Below the pieces are notes generated by a model. That model did not search any database, was not told where the DNA came from, and worked only from the letters and a program-made list of their open reading frames with translations. Positions 24,550 through 33,732 of a stretch of 64,000 nt of DNA are shown here, piece after piece. Positions within the stretch are counted from its first letter, which is position 1. Each line of letters opens with the position of its first letter. The stretch lies in assembly GCF_006385685.1 (NCBI RefSeq), contig NZ_VFRP01000019.1, positions 1 to 64,000 on the forward strand, written 5' to 3'. Origin of the DNA: Amaricoccus solimangrovi. GTDB taxonomy: Bacteria > Pseudomonadota > Alphaproteobacteria > Rhodobacterales > Rhodobacteraceae. The translations under genes were made by a program, and so were the position numbers.

Positions 24550-26808
24550 ATGTCCTTTTCCGACGCGGTAGACAGCCGGGTTATCCTCACGCGTTTGCGC
24601 GCCACGCTGGCGGAACCCGGCGAGGGTCAGGAGCGGCTTGACCGCATCGTGAACCTGATCGCGGACGGGCTGGTGGCCGAGGTCTGCTCGGTCTACCTCA
24701 AGCGCGAGGACCTGATGCTGGAGCTCTGCGCGACCCGGGGGCTCAACCCGGCCGCGGTGCACCAGACCCGGATGCGAGTGGGCCAGGGCCTCGTCGGCCG
24801 CATCGCCGAGCAGGCGGAGCCGATCAACACCCCGAACGCGCCCGGCGCCAAGGGCTTCCGCTTCATGCCCGAGACCGGCGAGGAGGTGTTCTCGAGCTTC
24901 CTCGGTGTGCCGATCCAGCGGCTGGGCGAGGTGCTGGGCGTGCTCGTCGTGCAGAACCGCCAGGCGCGGGAATATACCGACGACGAGATCTACGCGCTCG
25001 AGGTGGTCGCGATGGTGATCGCCGAGATGGCCGAGCTCGGCGCCTTCGTCGGCCCCGGCGCGATGGAGATCGCCCGGCCGCACAAGATGCCCTTCTTCGT
25101 GCGCGGCCTCGTCGGGCAGGAGGGCGTCGCGGAGGGGGTCGTGCTGCTGCACGAGCCGCAGGTGCTGGTGAACAACCCGATCAGCGACGATCCGGCGCGC
25201 GAATGCGCGCGGCTGCGCGCGGCGATCGTCGGCCTGCGCGCCGAGGTCGACCAGATGCTCGAGGCCGACTACCTGACCGCGACGGGCGAGCATCGCGACG
25301 TGCTCCAGGCCTACCGGATGTTCGCCCATGACAAGGGCTGGGTACGGCGGATGGAGGATTCGATCGAGAGCGGCCTCGCCGCCGAGGTCGCGGTCGAGAA
25401 GGAGCAGTCCGCGACCCGCGCCCGGATGAGCCGCGTCGCCGATCCCTATCTGCGCGAGCGGCTGCACGATCTCGACGATCTCTCGAACCGGCTGCTCCGG
25501 ATGCTCGCCGGCGTCGATGCGAACAACGGCCGCGAGATCCCGCCGAACGCGATCCTCGTCGCCCGCAACATCGGCCCGGGCGAGCTGCTCGACTATGGGC
25601 GCGGCCTCAGGGGCGTGGTGCTGGAGGAGGGCTCGGTCGGCAGCCACGCGGCCATCGTCGCCCGCGCGCTCGCCATCCCGCTGGTGATCCAGGCGGCGCG
25701 GATCACGCGCGAGGCGCTGAACGGCGACGTCATCATGGTCGACGGCGACCAGGGCGCGGTGCATCTGCGGCCCGAGGAGACCGTCGCCCGCGCCTTCCGC
25801 GAGAAGATCGAGATGCGGGCCGAGGCGCAGCACGCCTATGCCACGCTGCGCGACAAGCCCGCGACCTCGCGCGACGGGGTCACGCTCAGCCTGCACATGA
25901 ACGCCGGGCTGATGGCCGACCTGCCGAGCCTGCCGAAATGCGGCGCGGTCGGCGTCGGGCTGTTCCGGACCGAACTGCAGTTCCTGATCCGCACCACGGT
26001 GCCGAAGCGCACCGATCTCGCGGCGCTCTACGCCCATATCCTCGATTCCGCGGGGACGAAGCCGGTCATCTTCCGCACGCTCGACATCGGCTCGGACAAG
26101 GTCCTGCCCTACATGAAGCGCGGCGAGGAACCGAACCCGGCGCTCGGCTGGCGCGCGATCCGGGTGGGGCTCGACCGCCCCGGCATCCTCCGGATGCAGG
26201 TGCAGGCGCTGCTGCGCGGCTCGAAGGGCCGGCCGCTCCACCTCATGTTCCCCTTCGTCGCCGAATATACCGAGTTCGAGGCGGCGCGCGAGCTTGTCCT
26301 GCGCGAGGCCGCGCGGGAGCGGGAGCTCGGCCATGTCCCGCCCGCGAGCCTCAGGATCGGCGCGATGCTCGAGACGCCGAGCCTCGCCTACGCGCCCGAC
26401 AAGTTCTTCGAGCTCGCGGATTTCATCTCGATCGGCGGCAACGACCTGAAGCAGTTCTTCTTCGCCGCCGACCGCGAGAACGAGAAGGTCCGGCGCCGCT
26501 ACGACACGCTCAGCGTCAGCTTCCTGACCTTCCTCGAGGAGATCGTCGCACGCTGCGCCGCCCATGGCACGCCGCTCTCCTTCTGCGGCGAGGACGCGGG
26601 GCGGCCGGTGGAGGCGCTCGCCTTCGCGATCGTCGGCTTCCGCAACCTCTCGATGCGCCCCGCCTCGATCGGGCCGGTCAAGGCGCTGCTGCGCCAGGTC
26701 GAGATCGCCGAACTGCGCGCGCTCTTCGACGAGACCCGCGCCGAGGGCCATCGCAGCTTCCGCCCCGCGCTCGAAGGCTGGCTGGAGGAGCGCGGCTTCC
26801 AGATCTAG
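24550..26808 (+). CDS. ptsP: Phosphoenolpyruvate-protein phosphotransferase, PTS-Ntr enzyme I
   Basis: A 752-residue EI-Ntr. An N-terminal GAF domain (residues about 20-150) senses a small ligand, reported as glutamine in relatives. The EI part follows: the phospho-histidine loop GSVGSHAAIVARALAIPLV (His near 366), then the PEP-binding barrel with GLFRTELQFL, FRTLDIGSDKVLPY, SIGGNDLKQFFFA and SFCGEDAGRP. It passes phosphate to NPr and IIA-Ntr, a regulatory chain affecting nitrogen, potassium and stringent responses. ATG 24550 is preferred, because an earlier in-frame ATG overlaps lysC. The TAG stop shares bases with the convergent GNAT stop codon. Confidence 0.95.
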   Translation: MSFSDAVDSRVILTRLRATLAEPGEGQERLDRIVNLIADGLVAEVCSVYLKREDLMLELCATRGLNPAAVHQTRMRVGQGLVGRIAEQAEPINTPNAPGAKGFRFMPETGEEVFSSFLGVPIQRLGEVLGVLVVQNRQAREYTDDEIYALEVVAMVIAEMAELGAFVGPGAMEIARPHKMPFFVRGLVGQEGVAEGVVLLHEPQVLVNNPISDDPARECARLRAAIVGLRAEVDQMLEADYLTATGEHRDVLQAYRMFAHDKGWVRRMEDSIESGLAAEVAVEKEQSATRARMSRVADPYLRERLHDLDDLSNRLLRMLAGVDANNGREIPPNAILVARNIGPGELLDYGRGLRGVVLEEGSVGSHAAIVARALAIPLVIQAARITREALNGDVIMVDGDQGAVHLRPEETVARAFREKIEMRAEAQHAYATLRDKPATSRDGVTLSLHMNAGLMADLPSLPKCGAVGVGLFRTELQFLIRTTVPKRTDLAALYAHILDSAGTKPVIFRTLDIGSDKVLPYMKRGEEPNPALGWRAIRVGLDRPGILRMQVQALLRGSKGRPLHLMFPFVAEYTEFEAARELVLREAARERELGHVPPASLRIGAMLETPSLAYAPDKFFELADFISIGGNDLKQFFFAADRENEKVRRRYDTLSVSFLTFLEEIVARCAAHGTPLSFCGEDAGRPVEALAFAIVGFRNLSMRPASIGPVKALLRQVEIAELRALFDETRAEGHRSFRPALEGWLEERGFQI

Positions 26809-27347
26809 CGGCGCTGGGCGCCTCCGGCCGCGGCCTCGCGCGCATGGCGCTCGTTCCAGTTGTGGACCATCCCCGACACGCCTCGGAACGCCCCCGGGAC
26901 GAGGGCGCGGGCGAGCAGCCGGTCGGGATTGTAGGGCGGGGGATACTCGATGCCGCGGGCGAGATCGCGCCGGAAGCCGAACCGGCTGTAATAGGGCTCG
27001 TCCCCCATCAGCACGATCCGCGTCCACCCGAGTTCGAAGGCGCGCCGCAGGCTCTCGGTGATCAGGATCGCCCCGAGCCCCTCGCCCTGCCGCGTCGGAT
27101 GCACCGCGACCGGGCCGAGCAGCAGCGCGGGATGATCGGCCGCGCCGATCCGGATCGGCCAGTAGCGGATCGCGCCCGACACCGCGTCGTAGTCGTCCCG
27201 CGCCATCAGGCAGAGATCCGCCAGCGGCTCCACGCCCTCGCGCAGGCGATAGGAGGAGAGCGCCGTCCGCCCGGGTGCGAAGGCGAGATCGTAGAGATAC
27301 TCGACCTCGGGGAGGTCCAGGGGTGTTTCCTTGTATATGCGAAACAT
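26805..27347 (-). CDS. GNAT family N-acetyltransferase
   Basis: A 180-residue GNAT enzyme. The acetyl-CoA motif A is LLGPVAVHPTRQGEGLGAILI (residues about 76-96), followed by SLRRAFELGWTRIVLMGDEPYYSRFGF, the YhbS-like pattern for motif B. The substrate is not known. Its stop codon overlaps the ptsP stop codon by 4 bases on the other strand. It is divergent from the flavin reductase gene. Confidence 0.85.
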   Translation of the reverse strand: MFRIYKETPLDLPEVEYLYDLAFAPGRTALSSYRLREGVEPLADLCLMARDDYDAVSGAIRYWPIRIGAADHPALLLGPVAVHPTRQGEGLGAILITESLRRAFELGWTRIVLMGDEPYYSRFGFRRDLARGIEYPPPYNPDRLLARALVPGAFRGVSGMVHNWNERHAREAAAGGAQRR

Positions 27348-27450
27348 CAGTCGGGAGACGCGGATCCTCGAAACCGCGGGGCCCGGCCCGCTCGACTTCG
27401 CCGTACCACGCCCCTAGGAAGGGGGCAAAGGCAAATCGCCGCGAGGTCCC

Positions 27451-28056
27451 ATGTTCTACCGCCCCGGTCTCGACCCCCACGGACTGCCGCACAACCCGTT
27501 CAAGGCCATCGTCTCGCCGCGGCCGATCGGCTGGATCTCGACGCTCGACGCCGCGGGCCTGCCCAATCTCGCGCCCTACAGCTTCTTCAACGCGATCGCG
27601 GACCAGCCGCCGATGGTCGCCTATTCGAGCACGGGCGGAAAGGGCGGCGGGAGCGAGGGCAAGGACACGGTCGCCAACATCCGCGCCACCGGCGAATTCG
27701 TCGTGAACATCGTCCCGATGGCGCTGCGCGACGCGATGAACGCCTGCTCCGCGGCGCTGGCGCACGGGGTCGACGAATTCGAGGTGGCCGGGCTCGAGAA
27801 GGCGCCCTGCGAGGTGGTCGCCCCGCCCCGGGTGCGCGCGGCGCCGGCCTCGCTCGAATGCCGGCTGTGGCGGACGATCGACCTGCCCGGCGAAGCGAAC
27901 ATCCTCGTGATCGGCGAGGTCGTCGGCGTGCATATCGATGAGGCGATGCTGCGCGACGGGATCTTCGACGTCACGCTCTACCAGCCGCTCTCGCGCCTCG
28001 GCTACCGCGACTACGCCGCCGTGTCGGAAATCTTCCCGCTGCGCCGCCCCGGCTGA
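27451..28056 (+). CDS. Flavin reductase family protein (FMN-binding)
   Basis: A 201-residue flavoredoxin/flavin-reductase-like protein with an FMN-binding split barrel. It shows IVSPRPIGWISTLDAAGLPNLAPYSFFNA near the start and TVANIRATGEFVVNIV in the middle, the two conserved FMN-contact blocks. Family members reduce flavin for a partner oxygenase or act alone as electron carriers. AGGTCCC precedes the ATG. No partner oxygenase is encoded next to it. Confidence 0.87.
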   Translation: MFYRPGLDPHGLPHNPFKAIVSPRPIGWISTLDAAGLPNLAPYSFFNAIADQPPMVAYSSTGGKGGGSEGKDTVANIRATGEFVVNIVPMALRDAMNACSAALAHGVDEFEVAGLEKAPCEVVAPPRVRAAPASLECRLWRTIDLPGEANILVIGEVVGVHIDEAMLRDGIFDVTLYQPLSRLGYRDYAAVSEIFPLRRPG

Positions 28057-28196
28057 TCGCACAGGAAATCTCTACCAAAGGTTGAACAAAACTTTCCCCG
28101 TTAATCTTCCGGTAAGGATGACGGGCGAGATTGGGGGTGCCCAGGCAGTTGGGACGTTGCTTGCAAACCCGACAGACCCTCCAGTCTGGATCAGCC

Positions 28197-28225
28197 GCCC
28201 CCTTCCCTCCCCCCAGGAAGGGGGC
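28197..28225. terminator. 10-bp hairpin between convergent genes
   Basis: GCCCCCTTCC (28197-28206) pairs perfectly with GGAAGGGGGC (28216-28225) across a 9-base loop. It lies in the 232-base gap between the flavin reductase and the GlcD-like gene, which point toward each other. No T-run is present on either side. The first part of the gap (28075-28125) is relatively AT-rich and unassigned. Confidence 0.5.
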
Positions 28226-28246
28226 GCATCCCCCTCCCACCGCCGC

Positions 28247-28266
28247 GGGGCGGACCTCGGTCCGCC
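28247..28266. repeat. Inverted repeat GGCGGAC-N4-GTCCGCC, copy 1
   Basis: GGCGGAC and GTCCGCC pair around CTCG; the flanks (GG before, ACC after) match the copies near 49.3 kb. It lies just downstream of the GlcD-like gene stop codon (on the opposite strand). Confidence 0.6.
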
Positions 28267-28288
28267 ACCACCCGCGCCGCGACTCCCC

Positions 28289-29716
28289 TCAGGGCAGCAC
28301 CGCCCCCGGATTGAGGATCCCCAGCGGATCGAGCGCGCCCTTGATCGCGCGCATGGCGGCGAGGCGCCCGGGATCGGCGTAGCGGGTCATGTCGCCGGTC
28401 TTGAGCCGCCCGATCCCGTGCTCCGCGCTGACCGAGCCGCCGAGCGCGTGGGCGAGATCGTGCACCGCCCCCTTTACCCGGCCCCGGACCGCGTCGAAAT
28501 CGGAACGCGCGCGGCCCTTCGGCGGAAAGACGTTGTAGTGCAGGTTGCCGTCGCCGAGATGGCCGAAGCAGTTGATCCGGAATTCCGGGTCGATCGCATG
28601 CACCGCCGGTCCGCCGCGTTCGATGAATTCGACCAGCCGGGACAGCGGCACCGAGATGTCGTGGCTCGACACCGAGCCGATCAGCCGGTTCGCCTCCGGG
28701 ATGCGCTCGCGCACCGTCCAGAAGGCGTCGCGCTGCGCCGCGCTCTGCGCGATCAGCGCGTCCGTGACCAGACCGCGCCCGAGCGCCTCGGAGAGCAGCG
28801 CCTCGAACCGCGCCGCCACCTCCGAACCCGCGCCGTCGCCGACCTCGGCCAGCACGAACCAGGGCGAGGCCTCGGTGCGCGGAATCGCTACCTCCGGCTG
28901 CTTCTCGGCGAGGAAGTCGAGACCGGCGGCGCCGATGAGCTCGAAGGCCTGGATCGCCGTGCCGAGCCGGTCGCGCGCGAGCCCGAGCAGGTCGAGCGCC
29001 CGGGCGGGCGAGTCGACCGCGATCCAGCCCGTCGCCGTCTCCGCCGGCACCGGATAGAGCCGCAGGCTCGCCGCGCAGATGATGCCGAGTGTGCCCTCCG
29101 AGCCGATCAGCAGGTCGCGCAGGTCGTAGCCCATGTTGTTCTTGTGCAGCCGCGTCAGGTCGCTGACCAGGCTCCCGTCCGCCATCACCGCCTCGATCCC
29201 GAGGCAGAGCGCGCGGGCGTTGCCGTAGCGCACCACGTTCACCCCGCCCGCGTTGGTGCCGAGCAGCCCGCCGATCCGCGCCGACCCCTCGGAGGCGAGC
29301 GAGAGCGGGAAGAGCCGGTCGCGCTCCCGCGCCGCCGCCTGCGCCTCGGCGAGGATCACCCCCGCCTCCGCGACCAGCACGTCGTCGGTGAGATCGATGT
29401 CGCGGATCGCCCGCATCCGTTCGGAGGAGAGCAGCACCGGCAGCGGCCCCTCGGCCATCACCTGCCCGCCGACGAGGCCGGTGCCGCCGGAATAGGGCAC
29501 GATCGCCACCCGCGCCTCGGCGCAGAGCCGGACGATCGTCCGGACCTCCGCCGTGCTCCCCGGTCGCAGCACCGCGGCCGCGCGGCCCTGGTAGCGCCCG
29601 CGCGGCTCCTCGAGATAGCGCGGCTCGGCGGCGGCGACCACGCCGGGGCCGAGCGCGGCCGAGATCCGTTCGAACAGGCCGCCGTCGGCGTCCCGCAATT
29701 CGCCAGGCATGCTCAT
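28289..29716 (-). CDS. FAD-binding oxidoreductase, GlcD/D-lactate dehydrogenase type
   Basis: A 475-residue PCMH-type FAD enzyme. The FAD-binding segment runs VLRPGSTAEVRTIVRLCAEA and PYSGGTGLVGGQV (residues about 50-85), then LGTNAGGVNVVRYGN and IGSEGTLGII. The C-terminal oxidase domain ends with SAEHGIGRLKTGDM, holding the catalytic His. Substrates in the family are D-2-hydroxy acids such as lactate, glycolate or 2-hydroxyglutarate. The ATG at 29716 overlaps the stop codon of the upstream acetyltransferase gene (ATGA), making it the last gene of the leftward cox array. Confidence 0.88.
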   Translation of the reverse strand: MSMPGELRDADGGLFERISAALGPGVVAAAEPRYLEEPRGRYQGRAAAVLRPGSTAEVRTIVRLCAEARVAIVPYSGGTGLVGGQVMAEGPLPVLLSSERMRAIRDIDLTDDVLVAEAGVILAEAQAAARERDRLFPLSLASEGSARIGGLLGTNAGGVNVVRYGNARALCLGIEAVMADGSLVSDLTRLHKNNMGYDLRDLLIGSEGTLGIICAASLRLYPVPAETATGWIAVDSPARALDLLGLARDRLGTAIQAFELIGAAGLDFLAEKQPEVAIPRTEASPWFVLAEVGDGAGSEVAARFEALLSEALGRGLVTDALIAQSAAQRDAFWTVRERIPEANRLIGSVSSHDISVPLSRLVEFIERGGPAVHAIDPEFRINCFGHLGDGNLHYNVFPPKGRARSDFDAVRGRVKGAVHDLAHALGGSVSAEHGIGRLKTGDMTRYADPGRLAAMRAIKGALDPLGILNPGAVLP

Positions 29717-30303
29717 GGTCGCTCCCCACTGTCGCGCCGATCGCCGCGCAGCGTCGCGTAGAGCACGTGATCGCGCCACCGCCCGTCGATCTGGAGATAT
29801 TTCTCGGCCATGCCCTCGAGGCGGAAGCCCGCGCGCTCCAGGAGCCCCCGGGAGGCGTCGTTCTCCGGCAGGCAGGCCGCCTCGATCCGGCTGAGATCGA
29901 GGATCGCGAAGGCGTAGCGGATCGTGGCCTCCAGCGCCTCGGACATGTAGCCCTGGCGCGCGTGATCCGGCCCGATCCAGTAGCCGACCTGCGCGGTCTG
30001 CGCCGGTCCCCGCCGGATGTTGTCGAGCGTGATCGCGCCGACCAGCCGGTTGTCCTCGCGCCGGATCAGGAAGAAGGCCAGCGCGCGCCCGTCCTCGCGC
30101 GCGCGCTGCGCCCAGTAGACCCGGTTGCGGAAGGCGCGGCGGGTGAAGTGGTCGGCGGACCAGCTCGGCTCCCAGGGGCGCAGGAAATCCGCCCCCGCCT
30201 GCCGCACCCGCGCCCAGGCCGCGTGGTCGGACATTTCCGGCAGCCGCAGCGCCAGCCGCGGCGTCTCGAGCACCAGCGGGGCCGGTCGGCGGAACGGCAG
30301 CAC
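29713..30303 (-). CDS. GNAT acetyltransferase, RimJ/RimL-like
   Basis: A 196-residue acetyltransferase of the RimJ/L type: LETPRLALRLPEMSDHAAWARV at the start, QVGYWIGPDHARQGYMSEAL (acetyl-CoA loop, about residues 105-124) and ASRGLLERAGFRLEG near the end. RimJ acetylates the N-terminus of ribosomal protein S5; other members act on small molecules, so the target is open. It starts 11 bases after the M16 peptidase gene and overlaps the downstream FAD enzyme by ATGA. It also stands in this position next to the peptidase gene in related bacteria. Confidence 0.87.
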   Translation of the reverse strand: MLPFRRPAPLVLETPRLALRLPEMSDHAAWARVRQAGADFLRPWEPSWSADHFTRRAFRNRVYWAQRAREDGRALAFFLIRREDNRLVGAITLDNIRRGPAQTAQVGYWIGPDHARQGYMSEALEATIRYAFAILDLSRIEAACLPENDASRGLLERAGFRLEGMAEKYLQIDGRWRDHVLYATLRGDRRDSGERP

Positions 30304-30314
30304 CCCCGGACCTC

Positions 30315-31577
30315 TCAGGCGGCGAGCCGCCGCGCCAGTTCCGCGCGATCGGGCGCCCGGGAGACCGGTCCCAGCAGCGCCAGCGCCGGCTCGGCCCGGG
30401 CCGCGATTCCCTCCGCGAAGGCGCGGAGGCGGTCGAGATCCACGGCGTCGATCTTCGCCACCGTCTCCTCGACGCTCGGCACCCGGTCCCAGATCGAGAT
30501 CATCCGCGCCAGCCGCTCGGCCCGCGCCGTCGGGCTTTCGAGCCCCATCAGCAGGCCCGCCTTCAGCTGCGCCCGCGCCCGGTCCAGCTCCGCGGCGCTG
30601 AACCCGTCCGCGGCGCGGCGCAGCTCGTCGACGATCAGCGTCGAGAGATTGCCGACCTCCTCCGCGCCCGTCCCGGAATAGAGGGTGATCATGCCGGTGT
30701 CGTCATAGGCGCCCGCCTGGGCGAAGATCGTGTAGCAGAGCCCCCGGCGCTCCCGGATCTCCTGGAAGAGCCGCGAGGACATGCCGCCGCCGAGCGCGGT
30801 GGCGTAGATCTGCGCGGCATAGGCGCCCTCGGAGCGCACGTTCGGCCCCTCGAAGGCGAGGGCGAGATGCGCCTGTTCGAGATCGCGCACCTCCCGGTGC
30901 TCGGTGCCCCGGAACCGCGCCGGCATCACCGCGAGGCCCGGCCGGGGTTTCAGATCGCCGAAGAGCCGCTCGGCGGCGCGCACCACCGCCTCGGGGTCGA
31001 TCCCCCCGGCGGCGGCGACGATCATCTGGCTCGGCCCGTAATGCTCGCGCACGAAGCCGGCGAGATCCGCGCGCCCGAACCCCGCCACCCGTTCCGAGAG
31101 GCCGAGGATCGTGCGCCCGAAGGGCTGGTCCGGGAAGGCCGCCTCGTGCAGCCAGTCGAAGATGATGTCGTCGGGCGTGTCGAGCGCCTGGCCGATCTCC
31201 TGCAGGATCACGCCGCGCTCGACCTCGATGTCGTTCGCCGCGAAGACCGGACGCAGCACGATGTCGCTCAGCAGATCCATCGCGAGTTCGACGTCCTGGC
31301 TCAGCACCCGCGCGTAATAGGCGGTCATCTCCTTGCCGGTATAGGCGTTGATGTAGCCCCCGACATCCTCGATCTCCTCGGCGATCCGCAGCGCGGTGCG
31401 CGTCGGCGTGCCCTTGAAGGCCATGTGCTCGAGGAAATGCGCGATGCCGTTCTGCTCCACCCGCTCGTGCCGGCCGCCCGCGGTCACCCAGACGCCGATG
31501 GCGGCGGAATGCAGGCCCGGCATCAGCTCGGTCACGACGCGCAGCCCGTTCGGCAGGCGGTGGATCCCGACGCTCAC
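30315..31577 (-). CDS. M16 family zinc peptidase (processing-peptidase-like)
   Basis: A 420-residue M16 metallopeptidase. The inverted zinc motif is HFLEH (residues 47-51), followed by GKEMTAYYARVL and EVERGVILQEI, which supplies the third ligand. A single M16 unit of this length matches the bacterial relatives of mitochondrial processing peptidase beta. No signal peptide is present. It starts with GTG inside the thrC stop codon (GTGA), so it is translationally coupled to thrC, an arrangement that is common in alphaproteobacteria. Confidence 0.92.
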   Translation of the reverse strand: MSVGIHRLPNGLRVVTELMPGLHSAAIGVWVTAGGRHERVEQNGIAHFLEHMAFKGTPTRTALRIAEEIEDVGGYINAYTGKEMTAYYARVLSQDVELAMDLLSDIVLRPVFAANDIEVERGVILQEIGQALDTPDDIIFDWLHEAAFPDQPFGRTILGLSERVAGFGRADLAGFVREHYGPSQMIVAAAGGIDPEAVVRAAERLFGDLKPRPGLAVMPARFRGTEHREVRDLEQAHLALAFEGPNVRSEGAYAAQIYATALGGGMSSRLFQEIRERRGLCYTIFAQAGAYDDTGMITLYSGTGAEEVGNLSTLIVDELRRAADGFSAAELDRARAQLKAGLLMGLESPTARAERLARMISIWDRVPSVEETVAKIDAVDLDRLRAFAEGIAARAEPALALLGPVSRAPDRAELARRLAA

Positions 31578-32968
31578 GCGACCTTCTCCCGGGCGACGAT
31601 GGCCTCGATCGCGGCGAGGTCGTTCGGCACCGGCGTCACCCGCTCCGGCCGGTCGAGGAGATCGGCCATGAAGGGGGGCAGCGCGGGCCGGACGCCGCAG
31701 GCTTCCTCCACCGCGTCGGGAAATTTCGCCGCGTGCGCGGTCGCGAGCACGACCATGGGCACGGCGGGATCGCCGCGCCGCGCCTTCGCGGCGTGGACGG
31801 CGACGGCGGTATGCGGGCAGATCACCTTGCCGGTTCCGGCCAGCGTCTCGCGGATCGCGGCCCTGGTCTCCTCCTCCGAGACCCGGGCGCTGTCGAATTC
31901 GGCGCGCAGCCGGTCCACCGCGCCCTGCGAGAGCGCGAACTGGCCGAGCGTGCCGAGCTCGCCCATCAGCTCCGTCACCGCCGGCCCCTCGCGGTCGTAG
32001 AGGTCGAAGAGCAGCCGCTCGAAATTGGAACTGACCTGGATGTCCATCGACGGGCTGATCGAGGGTTCCACCCGGCCCTTCACATAGGCGCCCGATTCGA
32101 GCGTACGATGCAGGATGTCATTCTGGTTCGTCGCGATCACCAGCCGGTCGATCGGCAGGCCCATCCGCTTGGCGACATAGCCCGCGAAGACATCGCCGAA
32201 ATTCCCGGTCGGAACCGTGAAGCTCACCTTGCGATGGGGCGCGCCGAGCGCGACGGCGGCGGTGAAATAGTAGACGGCCTGCGCCAGCACCCGCGCCCAG
32301 TTGATCGAATTGACCCCGGCGAGCCCCACCGCGTCGCGGAAGGCATGGTCGTTGAACATGTCCTTCACGCGCGCCTGCGCGTCGTCGAAATCGCCGGCGA
32401 TGGCGAGCGCGTGGACATTCGCATCCCCGGGCGTCGTCATCTGCCGCCGCTGCACCTCGGAGACCCGGCCGTCGGGGAAGAGGATGAAGACATCGACGCC
32501 CTCCCGCCCCCGGAACGCCTCGATCGCGGCGGAGCCGGTATCCCCGCTCGTCGCGCCGACGATGGTGATCCGTTTGCCGGAGCGTTTCAGGCTCGCCTCG
32601 AAGAGCTGGCCGATCAGCTGCATCGCCACGTCCTTGAAGGCGAGGGTCGGCCCGTGGAAGAGTTCGAGCAGCCAGTCGTTCGGCCCGATCTGGGAGAGCG
32701 GGCAGCGGGCGACATGGTCGAAACCGGCGTAGGCGCGGGCGATGATGTCGCGGAACTCGGCCTCGGAGAAGGCCTCGCCGACGAAGGGCCACATCACCCG
32801 GAAGGCGACCTCCTCGTAGGGCAGGCCGGCGAGCGCGGCGATCTCCGCCTCGGAGAAGCGGGGCCAGCTCGCCGGGACATAGAGCCCGCCGTCGCGCGCC
32901 AGCCCCGCCAGCATCGCATCCTCGAATCCGAGCTCAGGGGCCGCGCCGCGCGTCGAGATGTATCGCAT
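31574..32968 (-). CDS. thrC: Threonine synthase
   Basis: A 464-residue PLP enzyme converting O-phosphohomoserine to threonine. Conserved parts are MRYISTRG at the start, the PLP-lysine block GPTLAFKDVAMQ (near 110), VGATSGDTGSAA and SINWARVLAQ with VPTGNFGDVFAGY. I prefer the ATG at 32968 since MRYISTRG is the usual N-terminus; the frame extends 7 codons further. The gene follows surf1 by 17 bases in the cox array. Confidence 0.95.
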   Translation of the reverse strand: MRYISTRGAAPELGFEDAMLAGLARDGGLYVPASWPRFSEAEIAALAGLPYEEVAFRVMWPFVGEAFSEAEFRDIIARAYAGFDHVARCPLSQIGPNDWLLELFHGPTLAFKDVAMQLIGQLFEASLKRSGKRITIVGATSGDTGSAAIEAFRGREGVDVFILFPDGRVSEVQRRQMTTPGDANVHALAIAGDFDDAQARVKDMFNDHAFRDAVGLAGVNSINWARVLAQAVYYFTAAVALGAPHRKVSFTVPTGNFGDVFAGYVAKRMGLPIDRLVIATNQNDILHRTLESGAYVKGRVEPSISPSMDIQVSSNFERLLFDLYDREGPAVTELMGELGTLGQFALSQGAVDRLRAEFDSARVSEEETRAAIRETLAGTGKVICPHTAVAVHAAKARRGDPAVPMVVLATAHAAKFPDAVEEACGVRPALPPFMADLLDRPERVTPVPNDLAAIEAIVAREKVA

Positions 32969-32985
32969 CGTGGAATGGTATCCGT

Positions 32986-33657
32986 TCAATCGGTCCGCCG
33001 CTTGATACGCCAGAGCCAGTAAAGAGTCATCCCCGCCCAGGCGATCGCGAGCCCGAACCAGGTGACCGCGTATTGCAGGTGGTCATTTGGAATGTCGATG
33101 GTCACCGGCAAGGCCAGCGGCGCCGCCGCGTCGTCGCTCGCCTCGGTGACGAGCATCACCGGATCCGTGCCGAGCGCCGCGCTCATCCTGCCGACGTCGC
33201 GCGCGAACCAGATGTTCTTCGCGAGATCCGGCGGATCGGTGAAGCCGTCGGTCTCGTCGGGCCAGAGCAGCGAGCCCCGCACCCGGATCGGCCCCAGACG
33301 CCGCGGCGCGTCCTTCTCGGCGATCGGCACGAAGCCGCGGTCGAGCAGGATCAGCCGCCCGTCCGCGAGGCGGAACGGCACGATCACGCGGTAGCCGACG
33401 CCCTCCGACGGGACCGAGGTATAGACATGCAGCTCGCCCGGCTCGATCCGGCCGGCCTCCAGCACGCGCAGATAGGCGTCGCGCGCCGGATCGGGGTCGC
33501 GCGGCACCGTCACCGGCTCCGCCGCCAGCCGCGTCCCGATCCGGTCGAGGATCTCGGTCTTCCAGGCGAGGCGGTGCACCTGCCAGACACCGAGCCAGAC
33601 CAGCACCGCGCAGCCGGCGAGGCCGATCACGAGCGCGGGGATCATGCGTCGGATCAT
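32986..33657 (-). CDS. SURF1-like cytochrome oxidase assembly protein
   Basis: A 223-residue SURF1 protein, needed to insert heme a into subunit I of aa3 oxidase. One transmembrane helix lies at each end (residues about 7-25 and 200-217), with a periplasmic domain between them. The N-terminal GVWQVHRLAWKTEIL and the GYRVIVPFRLADGRLILLDRGFVP block are family hallmarks, as is NDHLQYAVTWFGLA near the C-terminus. It follows coxC by 75 bases. Confidence 0.94.
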   Translation of the reverse strand: MIRRMIPALVIGLAGCAVLVWLGVWQVHRLAWKTEILDRIGTRLAAEPVTVPRDPDPARDAYLRVLEAGRIEPGELHVYTSVPSEGVGYRVIVPFRLADGRLILLDRGFVPIAEKDAPRRLGPIRVRGSLLWPDETDGFTDPPDLAKNIWFARDVGRMSAALGTDPVMLVTEASDDAAAPLALPVTIDIPNDHLQYAVTWFGLAIAWAGMTLYWLWRIKRRTD

Positions 33658-33732
33658 CGGATCCTTCCAAGAGAAAGGCGCGGGCCCGAAGGCGCCGCGC
33701 CCGTCATGCCCGTGCCACCGGGCCAGGCCCGA